Below are positions 43,112-51,618 of a stretch of DNA of 64,000 bases, in pieces. The stretch's first letter is position 1. Each line of letters starts with the position of its first letter. The stretch is taken from contig UQNW01000010.1 of NCBI GenBank assembly GCA_900542495.1, positions 47,188 through 111,187 on the forward strand. The letters are read 5' to 3'. The position numbers were made by a program, and so were the translations under genes. This DNA is from an uncultured Roseburia sp. Its GTDB lineage: Bacteria > Bacillota > Clostridia > Lachnospirales > Lachnospiraceae. The notes under the pieces are model-generated. The model ran no database searches and was not told the origin of the DNA. It worked only from the letters and a program-made list of their open reading frames with translations.

Positions 43112-44197
43112 TTACTGCTGTGTCAAAACATCAATATCTCCCACTCCTGCAGTCAGTTCCACTTCTGCTCCGCCGTTGCTGCCGGTCTCGTACTCCGCAT
43201 CAAAAGCCCCTTTCAACCGCCCGTTCAACCGGATTTCTCCAAGTCCGGCAGACAAATCAAATGCATAGCTTTTCTCTGTTCCAGTAAGAGAGACACTGAC
43301 ATCGCCGGTTCCTGCCTCCACTTCGAGTTTATTTAAAACGCTTCCGCTGAATACGGTATCTCCAACTCCTGCTTCGATGGACACCTTCGGGAACTGTCCA
43401 TTCAGAATCGACACATCTCCTGTTCCGACTTCAAACACAGCTTTCTCGCTGGCTGAGATCTGATTCACAGAGATTTCTCCCGCTCCAACAGACACATTTA
43501 CTTTTCTTGCCGTAAATGCTTCGCTTTCCATGGAGATATCCCCGGCTCCCACTACAATGTCCAGTGTCATATTTTCACACTGCCTTGGCAGAACGACAGT
43601 AAAGGTCGGTCCTTTCTCAAAATGGTGGTGTCCGCTATGATAAGTTACCTTTAGATCAGAATCCTTCTGTTTTGCAGAAAGATAATCCTGATACCCATTT
43701 TCCATATTAATGCTGATCTCATCCGCAGAATCCGACACTTCAAAAATAAGTTCATTTACCACATCCAGTTCCAGTTTCAGGGAAGCAGCTTCTGAAGCCG
43801 GATAAGGTATCATGCAGCTTTCCGTCCCTGCCGGTTCACTCTTCATATCCGTAAGATTCAGAATCCAGGAACCAAAACTCTCCACCGCCCTATTATCATC
43901 CATGGACCCGTCATCCTCATCGTCCCAGTCGTCATCAGCCCAATCTTCGTCGTCCCAATCATCATCGTCATCATAATCATCATCCCAAAAATGATCCAAG
44001 ATGCCATGTCCCTGATCATAAGCATAATAAACTCCATTGCCAATATGCCAGTTACCAAAATCAAATTCCCCGGCAAGTGCTTTCCGGTGGATAGTTGACC
44101 ATCCGGCTCCCATCACTGTGGCGATACCGCCGAAAACAATTCCAAGTGCTGCTAAGCTTCCTGCAATGATCAATATAATCTTTGTAAATTTTTTCAT
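43112..44197 (-). CDS. DUF4097 beta-helix-type surface protein with Asp-rich segment
   Basis: A 361-residue protein with an N-terminal membrane segment (IILIIAGSLAALGIVFGGIA). Residues about 72-100 are extremely acidic (FWDDDYDDDDDWDDEDW and on). The C-terminal two thirds are DUF4097 beta repeats (VVGAGDISMES, VSVGAGEISVNQIS, EVGTGDVSILNG, EAGVGDTVFSG, SAGLGEIRLNG, TAGVGDIDV). It ends the PadR-HAAS-DUF4097 operon, a common envelope-stress arrangement. The Asp-rich segment could bind calcium or cationic peptides; that is inference. Confidence 0.8.
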   Translation of the reverse strand: MKKFTKIILIIAGSLAALGIVFGGIATVMGAGWSTIHRKALAGEFDFGNWHIGNGVYYAYDQGHGILDHFWDDDYDDDDDWDDEDWADDDWDDEDDGSMDDNRAVESFGSWILNLTDMKSEPAGTESCMIPYPASEAASLKLELDVVNELIFEVSDSADEISINMENGYQDYLSAKQKDSDLKVTYHSGHHHFEKGPTFTVVLPRQCENMTLDIVVGAGDISMESEAFTARKVNVSVGAGEISVNQISASEKAVFEVGTGDVSILNGQFPKVSIEAGVGDTVFSGSVLNKLEVEAGTGDVSVSLTGTEKSYAFDLSAGLGEIRLNGRLKGAFDAEYETGSNGGAEVELTAGVGDIDVLTQQ

Positions 44198-44203
44198 TTC
44201 ACC

Positions 44204-44995
44204 TCACACTCCTCTCTTTCTCTTGCCAAACGCCTTTTTGCAAAGCTCTGCAATACCTTTTACTGCCCATGGGACAAACCAGCCGAAGCACCATACCACG
44301 AGCCACACTGCAAGTACTCCAAACGCAAGAACCAAAAGTCCACCGCCTAACAGTCCAAGACCTACTGCCACACCTTTTGTGAAAAGATATCCGATACCAA
44401 CGCCGGTCAATACAAATCCAGTGATCACTAACGACGCCATCACCGCCACAATGCTGACCGCCACTGCAAATACACACGCTAAAATTGCTACAAGGATTGC
44501 CGCTAAAACCGCTGCAACCGTGATCCAGACCGGACTTGTCAAAACTGCGAGGATCACCCATAAAACTGTTTTTTCTGTTTTATTCTTCTGATTTTCCTTT
44601 TTCAGATTCTCTATATCGATCTGACCGGACGTATTCTGACTCCCATAAGCTGCTCCTGCATAAGCAGTATTTTTCTGTTCATAATTGCCAGAACCGTAAG
44701 TACTGCTTCCATATAAACTACTGCTGTAAGCATCCTGCGTTTCTTTTCGAGTATCAGCTCCGCTCTCACCTTCACTCACCGTATCCGCATCAGCCGTTTC
44801 ACTCACCCCAAGATCTTTCTTGATCACTTCTGCCACCTTCTCCGGCGACTCCAGTTCCTTTAAGATCGATGTCTCATTTCCAATTCCGGCATCCTCAAAA
44901 TAGCTTCTGTAAAAAGCAAGTGCATCCGTTCTCTCCTCCTCTGAAATATCCGAAAGCAACTGCTCCAGACGTTTTAAAAATTCTTCCTTATTCAT
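44204..44995 (-). CDS. HAAS (DUF1700) domain membrane protein
   Basis: A 263-residue protein from the ATG at 44995, which overlaps the padR stop as ATGA. Residues 1-65 are the HAAS/DUF1700 signalling domain (MNKEEFLKRLEQLLSDISEE, FYRSYFEDAGIG, LESPEKVAEVIKKDLG). A Tyr/Ser/Gly-rich linker follows, then four or five membrane segments with Gly-rich stretches and a basic tail (KAFGKRKRGV). HAAS proteins are thought to pair with PadR regulators; here the coupling is direct. It lies 6 bases before the DUF4097 gene. Confidence 0.8.
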   Translation of the reverse strand: MNKEEFLKRLEQLLSDISEEERTDALAFYRSYFEDAGIGNETSILKELESPEKVAEVIKKDLGVSETADADTVSEGESGADTRKETQDAYSSSLYGSSTYGSGNYEQKNTAYAGAAYGSQNTSGQIDIENLKKENQKNKTEKTVLWVILAVLTSPVWITVAAVLAAILVAILACVFAVAVSIVAVMASLVITGFVLTGVGIGYLFTKGVAVGLGLLGGGLLVLAFGVLAVWLVVWCFGWFVPWAVKGIAELCKKAFGKRKRGV

Positions 44996-45318
44996 TCCTC
45001 TGACTCCTCTCCTGAAAATAACTCCGATATTTTCGAAGAATACGATTCCCATTCGCTGCGGTATTCTGCCAGCTTTTCTTCGCCGGTCTCCGTAATCTGA
45101 TAATATCTCCGGTTTCTTCCTCCGCACTCCCTGTCATACACGATCAGGTATCCATCCTTTTGCAGTCTCCGCAGAACCGGGTACAGCGTGGACTCTGAAA
45201 CTTCAATTGCTTTCCGTACGTCCTGTGTGATCTTATACCCATAAGTTCCTTCTTCCTCCTTCGACACGACAGCAAGGACAATCGCATCCAAAAGGGCTGC
45301 GCCTGTATTAAATACCAT
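44992..45318 (-). CDS. PadR-family regulator
   Basis: A 108-residue protein with the PadR winged helix (LLDAIVLAVVSKEEEGTYGY, SESTLYPVLRRLQKDGYLIV, RNRRYYQITETGEEKL) and a short C-terminal helix. It is the first gene of the operon and shares an ATGA overlap with the HAAS gene. A perfect inverted repeat at 45402-45424 upstream is a likely operator. PadR proteins often sense phenolics or antimicrobial peptides; the ligand here is unknown. Confidence 0.85.
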   Translation of the reverse strand: MVFNTGAALLDAIVLAVVSKEEEGTYGYKITQDVRKAIEVSESTLYPVLRRLQKDGYLIVYDRECGGRNRRYYQITETGEEKLAEYRSEWESYSSKISELFSGEESEE

Positions 45319-45401
45319 GTACTCACTCCTTTTTTCGAAACAGATACCAAAATATCTGCCTCTTTATTCTATTATTTGTTCTGTAATATTATTTCTTGTT
45401 T

Positions 45402-45424
45402 AATACTATATATCATATAGTATT
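45402..45424. promoter_or_regulatory. Candidate PadR operator
   Basis: AATACTATAT and ATATAGTATT form a perfect 10-bp inverted repeat with a 3-base centre, about 85 bases upstream of the padR start. The remaining 45425-45628 holds the leader of the ECF gene, where a CCTTCT-N8-AGAAGG hairpin (near 45548-45568) is visible but no known riboswitch was recognised. Confidence 0.6.
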
Positions 45425-45628
45425 GTTTTGTCAATATTATTATTAAAATATAACTGGCATGGTTAATTTGTTGCAAACTGGATTTTTAATTCATGACAGT
45501 TTTTGTATATAGTAATTCCAACAACAATCCTGGGAATTGGAAAATCCTTCTATATAATAAGAAGGTACCGAATCATTACAAACAAATAACAGAATCCGCA
45601 GGGATTCATGCAAAGGAGATTTTTATTT

Positions 45629-46177
45629 ATGAAAACATCATCTACCACTACAGCACAGACTGCTGATTCAAAGTCTTTATCAAATATCCGTTTTATCACG
45701 ATCACGGCTCTTTTTATTGCCCTGACCTACGTATTCACTGCATTTATTAACATAAGACTTCCAATCACTGCCAACGGCGGATTGATTCATCTCGGAAACG
45801 TACCTCTTTTTATCTGCGCTATTATTTTTGGCAGGAAAAGTGGTGCGATCGCCGGTGGTGTCGGAATGGGACTTTTTGATCTGCTCTCCGGATGGACTGC
45901 ATGGGCACCATTTACACTGATCATTGTAGGACTTATGGGATATGCCGTAGGCGCCATTACTGAGAAACATCACGGTTTTGGATGGAACACACTTGCTATC
46001 GCGGTTGCATGCGTGATCAAAGTCGTTGGCTATTATATCGCAGAAGGCATTATCTACGGAAACTGGATTGCACCGGTTACTTCCATTCCTGGAAACCTTG
46101 TTCAGATCGGTGTTGCTGCTGTCATCGTACTTTTAATCGTTGGCCAGCTTCAGAAAATTGTAAATAAAATGTTATAA
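45629..46177 (+). CDS. ECF transporter S component
   Basis: A 182-residue membrane protein; AAAGGAG lies 9 bases before the ATG at 45629. About six hydrophobic segments and the typical pattern INIRLPITANGGLIHLGNVP, FGRKSGAIAGGVGMGLFDLL, ITEKHHGFGWNT. S components bind a vitamin or related small molecule and use the shared EcfA/A'/T module, which is not in the window. It precedes an aminotransferase by 54 bases in the same direction. The substrate cannot be assigned; the neighbour hints at an amine or cofactor. Confidence 0.8.
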   Translation: MKTSSTTTAQTADSKSLSNIRFITITALFIALTYVFTAFINIRLPITANGGLIHLGNVPLFICAIIFGRKSGAIAGGVGMGLFDLLSGWTAWAPFTLIIVGLMGYAVGAITEKHHGFGWNTLAIAVACVIKVVGYYIAEGIIYGNWIAPVTSIPGNLVQIGVAAVIVLLIVGQLQKIVNKML

Positions 46178-46231
46178 TCTGTGTAACGCAGAGGATTTAC
46201 AAAACAATATATTATAAAGAAGGAAGTAATT

Positions 46232-47377
46232 ATGTATAAAGTCATGACGCCTGGTCCTACCCAGGTAAAAGAAAATGTGCGTATGGCGCGAAGCCTTGTA
46301 TGCACCAATCCTGATCTTGATGAGGATTTTGTGGAATTTTACAAAGAAACCTGTGAACTGATCAGTTCACTGCTTGGTACAAAAAATGAAACGCTCATTT
46401 TAGACGGAGAGGGAATTTTAGGTCTGGAAGCTGCCTGCGCTTCCCTCACTGAGCCGGGAGATAAAGTGCTCATCATTGAGAACGGCGTATACGGCGAAGG
46501 TTTTGCGGACTTTGTATCCATGTACGGCGGTGTGCCGGAATTTTACCATGCCGACCGGCTGAATGCCATTGATGTGGATGCTCTTTCTTCTTATTTAAGA
46601 GAACATCACGATTATAAATATGCAACAGTCGTTCACTGTGATACGCCAAGCGGTATGCTAAACCCGGTCGAAAAAATCTGCCCTCTTTTAAAAGAATACG
46701 GTATTTTAACTGTGGTGGATTCTGTCTCCGGCATGTTCGGAAATCACGTGGACGTCGACAAATTCCAGATTGATCTTTTATGTGGCGGTTCCCAGAAAGC
46801 AGTTTCAGCCCCTCCGGGACTTACCTTTGTCACCTTAAGCGATGCCGTCAAAGAAGCCATGCATGCACGTAAAACACCAATCCGCTCTTTCTATGCAAGT
46901 CTTCTCGCGTTTGAAGGCTATTACGAGAAAAAATGGTTTCCTTACACCATGCCGATCAGCGATATTTATGGTTTAAGAGCCGCATTTGATAATATTGCTG
47001 CTGACACCGTATTAGAGGAACGCACTCACCACATTGCAGAGGCAACGAGAAATGCTTTGACGAAAGCGGGTATAAAGCTTCACTTAGAGAGCGGTTTTTC
47101 CGATACAGTTACCGTCTTTGACATTCCTGCAGAGACAACCTGCGATGCGATTCTCTCCCGCATGAAAAAAGAGCACAGCATCATGCTTGCCGGCTCTTTT
47201 GACGATCTCTCCGGAAAAGTAATCCGCATCGGTCATATGGGAAATAATGCAAACTTTGAGGATATGGCTGCAACCATGTATGCCTTGTCGGAGACTTTAA
47301 CTTTCCTTGGTGTGAAATTAAATGGAAATCTTGCAGAGCTGTTTTTGAACTATTACAGGCAGGAAGATATTTGCTAA
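46232..47377 (+). CDS. Class V PLP-dependent aminotransferase (alanine-glyoxylate type)
   Basis: A 381-residue enzyme. Seen: MTPGPTQVKENVRMARSLV, the family opening; VDSVSGMFGNHVDVDKFQID with the PLP-binding Asp; the cofactor Lys in LLCGGSQKAVSAPPGLTFVT; RIGHMGNNANFEDM near the end. This places it with alanine-glyoxylate, serine-pyruvate and phosphonoacetaldehyde-type transaminases. It follows the ECF S component in an apparent operon and ends in a terminator. The true substrate is unknown. Confidence 0.85.
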   Translation: MYKVMTPGPTQVKENVRMARSLVCTNPDLDEDFVEFYKETCELISSLLGTKNETLILDGEGILGLEAACASLTEPGDKVLIIENGVYGEGFADFVSMYGGVPEFYHADRLNAIDVDALSSYLREHHDYKYATVVHCDTPSGMLNPVEKICPLLKEYGILTVVDSVSGMFGNHVDVDKFQIDLLCGGSQKAVSAPPGLTFVTLSDAVKEAMHARKTPIRSFYASLLAFEGYYEKKWFPYTMPISDIYGLRAAFDNIAADTVLEERTHHIAEATRNALTKAGIKLHLESGFSDTVTVFDIPAETTCDAILSRMKKEHSIMLAGSFDDLSGKVIRIGHMGNNANFEDMAATMYALSETLTFLGVKLNGNLAELFLNYYRQEDIC

Positions 47378-47420
47378 TCCAATCTAAAGCATTTCTATTC
47401 TGAAATCCTGTTCTGACATG

Positions 47421-47464
47421 AAAAAATTACGGAATTTGCTCCAAACATGTTCCGTAATTTTTTT
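47421..47464 (+). terminator. Terminator after the aminotransferase
   Basis: AAAAAATTACGGA and TCCGTAATTTTTTT form a 13-bp stem with a 17-base loop and a T run, 44 bases after the stop. Confidence 0.85.
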
Positions 47465-47617
47465 ATTTTCTTCATCTGTCGTTGCATTTCTGGTAAAAAG
47501 AGTCTAAAATGAATGTAATATTAAGAAATAACGAATTCTTTCGAATTATTCTACATAGGAATTCATAAAAAAATCCAAAAACGAGCTTAACTTTTCAACC
47601 CGGAAGTGAGGATTTAT

Positions 47618-49840
47618 ATGAAACACAAAAGAGCAACCCTATATTATATCCTATTATTTACCGCAGCATTACTGGTGATTCTGACCTCCATTTTCCATAC
47701 CTCACGCCAGATCAATCAAGACGTGAACTTGGAAATGCAAAATACACTGCACGATGTGGCAAACCAGAACGCCGTCATTGTCTATCAGGAGATCAAAGAT
47801 AAATTCGATCTTTTATACAGCATTGCAGATACTTCAGATCCAGCCTCATTTGAGGATCTGTCCTCAATCAAACAATATTGTTCCTTTGTCGACATTTACC
47901 AGTTCAAGCGGATCGGTTTTATCGCTGCAAACGGACATGTTATAACAACAGACGGTTACACGCAGGATCTCTCGGAACGTGAATTTTTTCACGACGGAAT
48001 GAAGGGAATCAGCGGTGTGACTTCCACTCTGCAGGATCATATTGGTTCCAAGGAACCAATTAGTGTATTCAGTGTTCCTGTTTATCAGAACGGCTCTGTC
48101 TATGGTGTTTTATTTGCAACCTACCGCACAAAGCAGTTTCAGGATCTTCTCAGTGTAGAATCCTTTAACGGAGAAGGATTCAGCTGTATCGTGTCAAAGA
48201 CCGGTGAGGTGATTGTTTGTTCCAACAATGCTCCGGCATTTTTGCAGAATGTTGATAATATTTTTGATTATTTTTCCCAGTCATCTGCGCAGACTGATAC
48301 ACAGTCCGAACACATGAAAAATCTTCTTGCCGTAAAAGAAAGCGGTTCCGGCGAGTTCTTTGGTGACGATCAGAAATACTATTATCAGGCGGTTCCTCTC
48401 GATAACATAAGATCAGACCGCCAGTGGTTTGTTTTCACGATTGCCCCGGAATCCGTACTGATCAGCAGGACAAGCGATATTCTCGGTCATGTGCGTATTC
48501 TGATCCTGATTTTGATTCTTGTCCTTATCTGCGGACTGCTCATTTATATGTACGGCATCAGCTTAAAACAGGAACAACTACGAAAACTTGCCTATACAGA
48601 CCAGCTTACCGGTGCTGACAACTATGCACGGTTCAAACAGAAAATGCTGTCCCAGTCCGAAAATCATGGCTTTTACGCTGCGATCGATCTGCAGGATTTT
48701 AAACTGATCAACAGCACCTGTGGTATTGTAAAAGGAGATGAAACCTTACAGTCTGTCTCCAAAGTGTTGCAGTCTCATCTTAAAAGAGACGAGTTCTTTG
48801 CCAGAATCGATGCCGACCGTTTTCTTGTCATCTTCTGGGATAAAGATAAGACATCTTTGGAGCCAAGATTGCAGGAGATCTGCAAAGACCTTGAAGCGTT
48901 ATCTGTCGAACTGAATATCCCACGTATTTTCCCTCTTTTTGGAATTTACGAGACTTCAGATCATCAGGAAGTCGAACAGAATTATGGAAAAGCAGTTCAG
49001 GCAAAACACATTATAAAAGGCAATCGCAGCCGCCATTATGCTTTCTATGATGAGATCAATATGAATCAGATTCTGGAAAATAAACAGATTGAAGATCATT
49101 TTGAAAATGCGATCCAGAATGGAGAATTCCACATCTGGTATCAGCCAAAGGTTGACCCGCAGACCGCGCACATCCTTGGCGCTGAGGCTTTGATCCGCTG
49201 GCAGCGTCCAGACGGCACACTGCTCTCCCCTGCAAAATTCATTCCGCTCTTTGAACGGGACGGCAACATCACTGCATTAGATGAATATGTATTCCGCGCA
49301 GTTTGTAACCAGCAGGAAAAATGGCAGGATTCCGGTTTCCCAATGTTCCCTGTTTCTGTGAATATTTCCAGAATCAGCCTGTATTTCAGTAACATTGTAG
49401 AAAAATACCGCGATATTTTAGATTCCTATCATCTGGATCCAAAATATGTTCCTCTTGAGATCACAGAAAGTGCCACGATTGACAACAGCGATATTGCTTC
49501 CCTGATCGATCAGTTCCACGAAGCCGGCTTCACATTGCTGTTAGATGATTTTGGAAGCGGTTATTCTTCCCTTTCCTCTTTGAACGAGATGCACTTTGAT
49601 ACGATCAAACTCGACAAGAGCTTAATTGATTATATCGGTGATCCGAATGGCGAAAAGCTGCTCCAGCAGATCACTCTGTTATTACAAAATCTTGGAATGT
49701 CAATCACCGCGGAAGGTGTTGAGACAGCTTCCCAGGTAAAATTCCTCGAAAATCTTCATTGTGATGATATTCAGGGATATTACTTCTCCAAGCCATTACC
49801 ATTAAATGATTACGAAAAATTCGCCCTGACGCACCGATAG
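47618..49840 (+). CDS. c-di-GMP phosphodiesterase with sensor and degenerate GGDEF domains
   Basis: A 740-residue protein. The ATG at 47618 has GAGG 8 bases upstream. Two membrane segments (about residues 10-30 and 290-315) enclose a Cache-type outer sensor domain (FVDIYQFKRIGFIAANGHVI, SVFSVPVYQNGSVYGVLF). A GGDEF-fold domain follows with RIDADRF where GGDEF is expected, so it is not a cyclase. The EAL domain is intact (GAEALIRWQ, LLDDFGSGYSSLSSLNEM, TIKLDKSLI), predicting c-di-GMP hydrolysis. It stands alone and ends in a terminator. Confidence 0.88.
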   Translation: MKHKRATLYYILLFTAALLVILTSIFHTSRQINQDVNLEMQNTLHDVANQNAVIVYQEIKDKFDLLYSIADTSDPASFEDLSSIKQYCSFVDIYQFKRIGFIAANGHVITTDGYTQDLSEREFFHDGMKGISGVTSTLQDHIGSKEPISVFSVPVYQNGSVYGVLFATYRTKQFQDLLSVESFNGEGFSCIVSKTGEVIVCSNNAPAFLQNVDNIFDYFSQSSAQTDTQSEHMKNLLAVKESGSGEFFGDDQKYYYQAVPLDNIRSDRQWFVFTIAPESVLISRTSDILGHVRILILILILVLICGLLIYMYGISLKQEQLRKLAYTDQLTGADNYARFKQKMLSQSENHGFYAAIDLQDFKLINSTCGIVKGDETLQSVSKVLQSHLKRDEFFARIDADRFLVIFWDKDKTSLEPRLQEICKDLEALSVELNIPRIFPLFGIYETSDHQEVEQNYGKAVQAKHIIKGNRSRHYAFYDEINMNQILENKQIEDHFENAIQNGEFHIWYQPKVDPQTAHILGAEALIRWQRPDGTLLSPAKFIPLFERDGNITALDEYVFRAVCNQQEKWQDSGFPMFPVSVNISRISLYFSNIVEKYRDILDSYHLDPKYVPLEITESATIDNSDIASLIDQFHEAGFTLLLDDFGSGYSSLSSLNEMHFDTIKLDKSLIDYIGDPNGEKLLQQITLLLQNLGMSITAEGVETASQVKFLENLHCDDIQGYYFSKPLPLNDYEKFALTHR

Positions 49841-49859
49841 GCGCCAAGGCGAATTTTTT
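49816..49859 (+). terminator. Terminator overlapping the end of the EAL gene
   Basis: AAAAATTCGCC inside the last codons pairs with GGCGAATTTTTT just after the stop, giving a long stem with a T run. Confidence 0.75.
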
Positions 49860-49891
49860 ATTGTCAATCATATATTCTCTTTTTCGTGCTG

Positions 49892-50797
49892 CTAGACTTC
49901 TGGTTCTGCATGTTTGATAATTCCAATCCCAATCGGATATGGTCCTGTGTGCACTCCAATGGTTGCTCCAATCTGGTAAATGCCGATCTCATCAATTCCA
50001 AGACGTTCTTTGATCAGATCCTTTAACATCTCTCGAAATTCTAAAGCTTCATTATGATCATATCCATAACCGATGCAGAAGCTGTACTCTCCCGGTTTTG
50101 CATTGACTTCATCTAAATATTCCCTTGTCATATCCACGACTTTTTTCATGGATTTGAGACGATTTCTTGTAATGCCGGAATTAAAGATCTCGCCTTCTTT
50201 TAACGTGATCAGCGGTTTGATTTTTAATGCACTGGCTGCAATCCCGGCTAATTTGCCAATCCTTCCGCCATGTTTTAAATAGTCAATACTTCCGATCGTG
50301 AAAAAAATTCTTCCTGTCTCACGGATTGGAAGCAACGCATCCACGATCTGCTGATACTCTAATCCCATATCACGCAGTCTGCACGCCTCTAATACATATA
50401 ACCCCTGCAGCACAGTATTGACCGTAGAGTCAATGACCGTGATCTGTGCATCCGGAATATCCTCTAACACCATATCCTTTGCTGTTGTTGCTGACTGTAA
50501 GGAGCCACTGAATTTTCTGGTGATACAGATACAGATCACCGGAAGATTCTCCTCGGCATGTTTTTTGAACAATTCATAAAAATCATTCACGGATGGCATG
50601 GATGTCTTCGGGAAAACAGTCGGATGATCCACCATCTCCTGATAAAATTCCCTGACATCCTGTTCCACCATTTCTTTTTTGTAGGTCTGACCGTCAAAGG
50701 AAACATAAAATGGGACTACTTCTATATCCTTCTCCTTTGTCAGTTCCTGTGGAAGATCCAGAGAACCGTCACTGATGATCTGTACTTTTTTCTGCAT
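49892..50797 (-). CDS. DegV-family fatty-acid-binding protein
   Basis: A 301-residue protein (MQKKVQIISDGSLDLPQELT). DegV motifs: ISDGSLDLP, PKTSMPSVNDFYELFKKH, ICITRKFSGSLQSATTAKDM and IGSIDYLKHGGRIGKLAG. It resembles FakB proteins that carry a fatty acid to a kinase. It is larger than and clearly different from the DegV protein at 27735. The upstream 50798-50998 is AT-rich and has no other gene. Confidence 0.85.
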   Translation of the reverse strand: MQKKVQIISDGSLDLPQELTKEKDIEVVPFYVSFDGQTYKKEMVEQDVREFYQEMVDHPTVFPKTSMPSVNDFYELFKKHAEENLPVICICITRKFSGSLQSATTAKDMVLEDIPDAQITVIDSTVNTVLQGLYVLEACRLRDMGLEYQQIVDALLPIRETGRIFFTIGSIDYLKHGGRIGKLAGIAASALKIKPLITLKEGEIFNSGITRNRLKSMKKVVDMTREYLDEVNAKPGEYSFCIGYGYDHNEALEFREMLKDLIKERLGIDEIGIYQIGATIGVHTGPYPIGIGIIKHAEPEV

Positions 50798-50998
50798 TAT
50801 AAATACCTCGTTTTCTTTATTTCGATTGTGTTCTTACCACACAGTTATTTTTCAATCTAAAAACTATGAATCATATCTCTGTGTTTTTAATGTAGTTTTT
50901 AATACTACATTTCAAAACATTTTTATTATATCACAGGGTATTTAAGTTGTACATTACTTTTACTATTATTTTCTAAATTTTTAATATTTGCCACAAAG

Positions 50999-51026
50999 AA
51001 AAAACTACCATGTAAAAACATGATAG
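50999..51026 (-). terminator. Terminator after ilvN
   Basis: On the minus strand CTATCATG and CATGGTAG form an 8-bp stem with a 6-base loop followed by TTTTTT, 10 bases after the ilvN stop. Confidence 0.8.
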
Positions 51027-51036
51027 CTTTCTTATC

Positions 51037-51534
51037 TTACCGGCAGCTCGTACTAATGGATTCAATTGCGACTGCTCCACCACGTACTACCTCGATTGTC
51101 TTAAATTTTGATTTTAACAGGGCGATCAGTTCATTGTTCCTGCGCGCTGTCAATTTACATTCCAACAATACACTGTCATTGCCGATATCCACAACCTGCA
51201 CATTAAACACCTGCGCGATCTGGAATACTTCCTCTTTCTCGGCTGCATTCACACGAAGAACCTTTGCAAACAAAATCTCCTTCATATGAATCGGCACATC
51301 TGTCAGATCAATTACTTTAATAACTTCAACCATACGGTTTAACTGCTTTTTAATCTGTTCAAAAGTAATATCATCACTGGTAACACAGATCGTCATCCGG
51401 GAAACCGTTTCATCCTCTGTCGTACCAACGGTCAGGCTCTGCAGATTGTAAGATTTTCCGGAAAAAAGACCGGAAACTTTCGCTAAAACACCAACCTGAT
51501 TTTCTACATATAATGCAATCCATCTATCTTTCAT
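51037..51534 (-). CDS. ilvN: Acetolactate synthase small subunit
   Basis: A 165-residue regulatory subunit. The N-terminal ACT domain (WIALYVENQVGVLAKVSGLF, SYNLQSLTVGTTEDETVSRM) binds valine and the C-terminal domain (AAEKEEVFQIAQVFNVQVVD) contacts the catalytic subunit. It lies 84 bases after ilvB in the same operon and ends in a terminator. It sets feedback control of branched-chain amino acid synthesis. Confidence 0.92.
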   Translation of the reverse strand: MKDRWIALYVENQVGVLAKVSGLFSGKSYNLQSLTVGTTEDETVSRMTICVTSDDITFEQIKKQLNRMVEVIKVIDLTDVPIHMKEILFAKVLRVNAAEKEEVFQIAQVFNVQVVDIGNDSVLLECKLTARRNNELIALLKSKFKTIEVVRGGAVAIESISTSCR

Positions 51535-51618
51535 ATTATCCCTTTCTGCCTATGTCCACATTCATCCGAGGACAGGAAACTTCCTGTCTTTTGTTCATAG
51601 GGCACGTTGTCTGCTTTC

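Noticed and set aside
43006..43287. A plus-strand frame beginning MQLISLLVSVAGLFYLIG
   Set aside because: The hydrophobic start is appealing, but there is no ribosome site, and the frame crosses the terminator and the DUF4097 coding region on the other strand.
45470..45628. A riboswitch before the ECF S component
   Set aside because: A small hairpin is visible, but no element of the known thiamin, FMN, cobalamin or preQ1 riboswitches could be matched.
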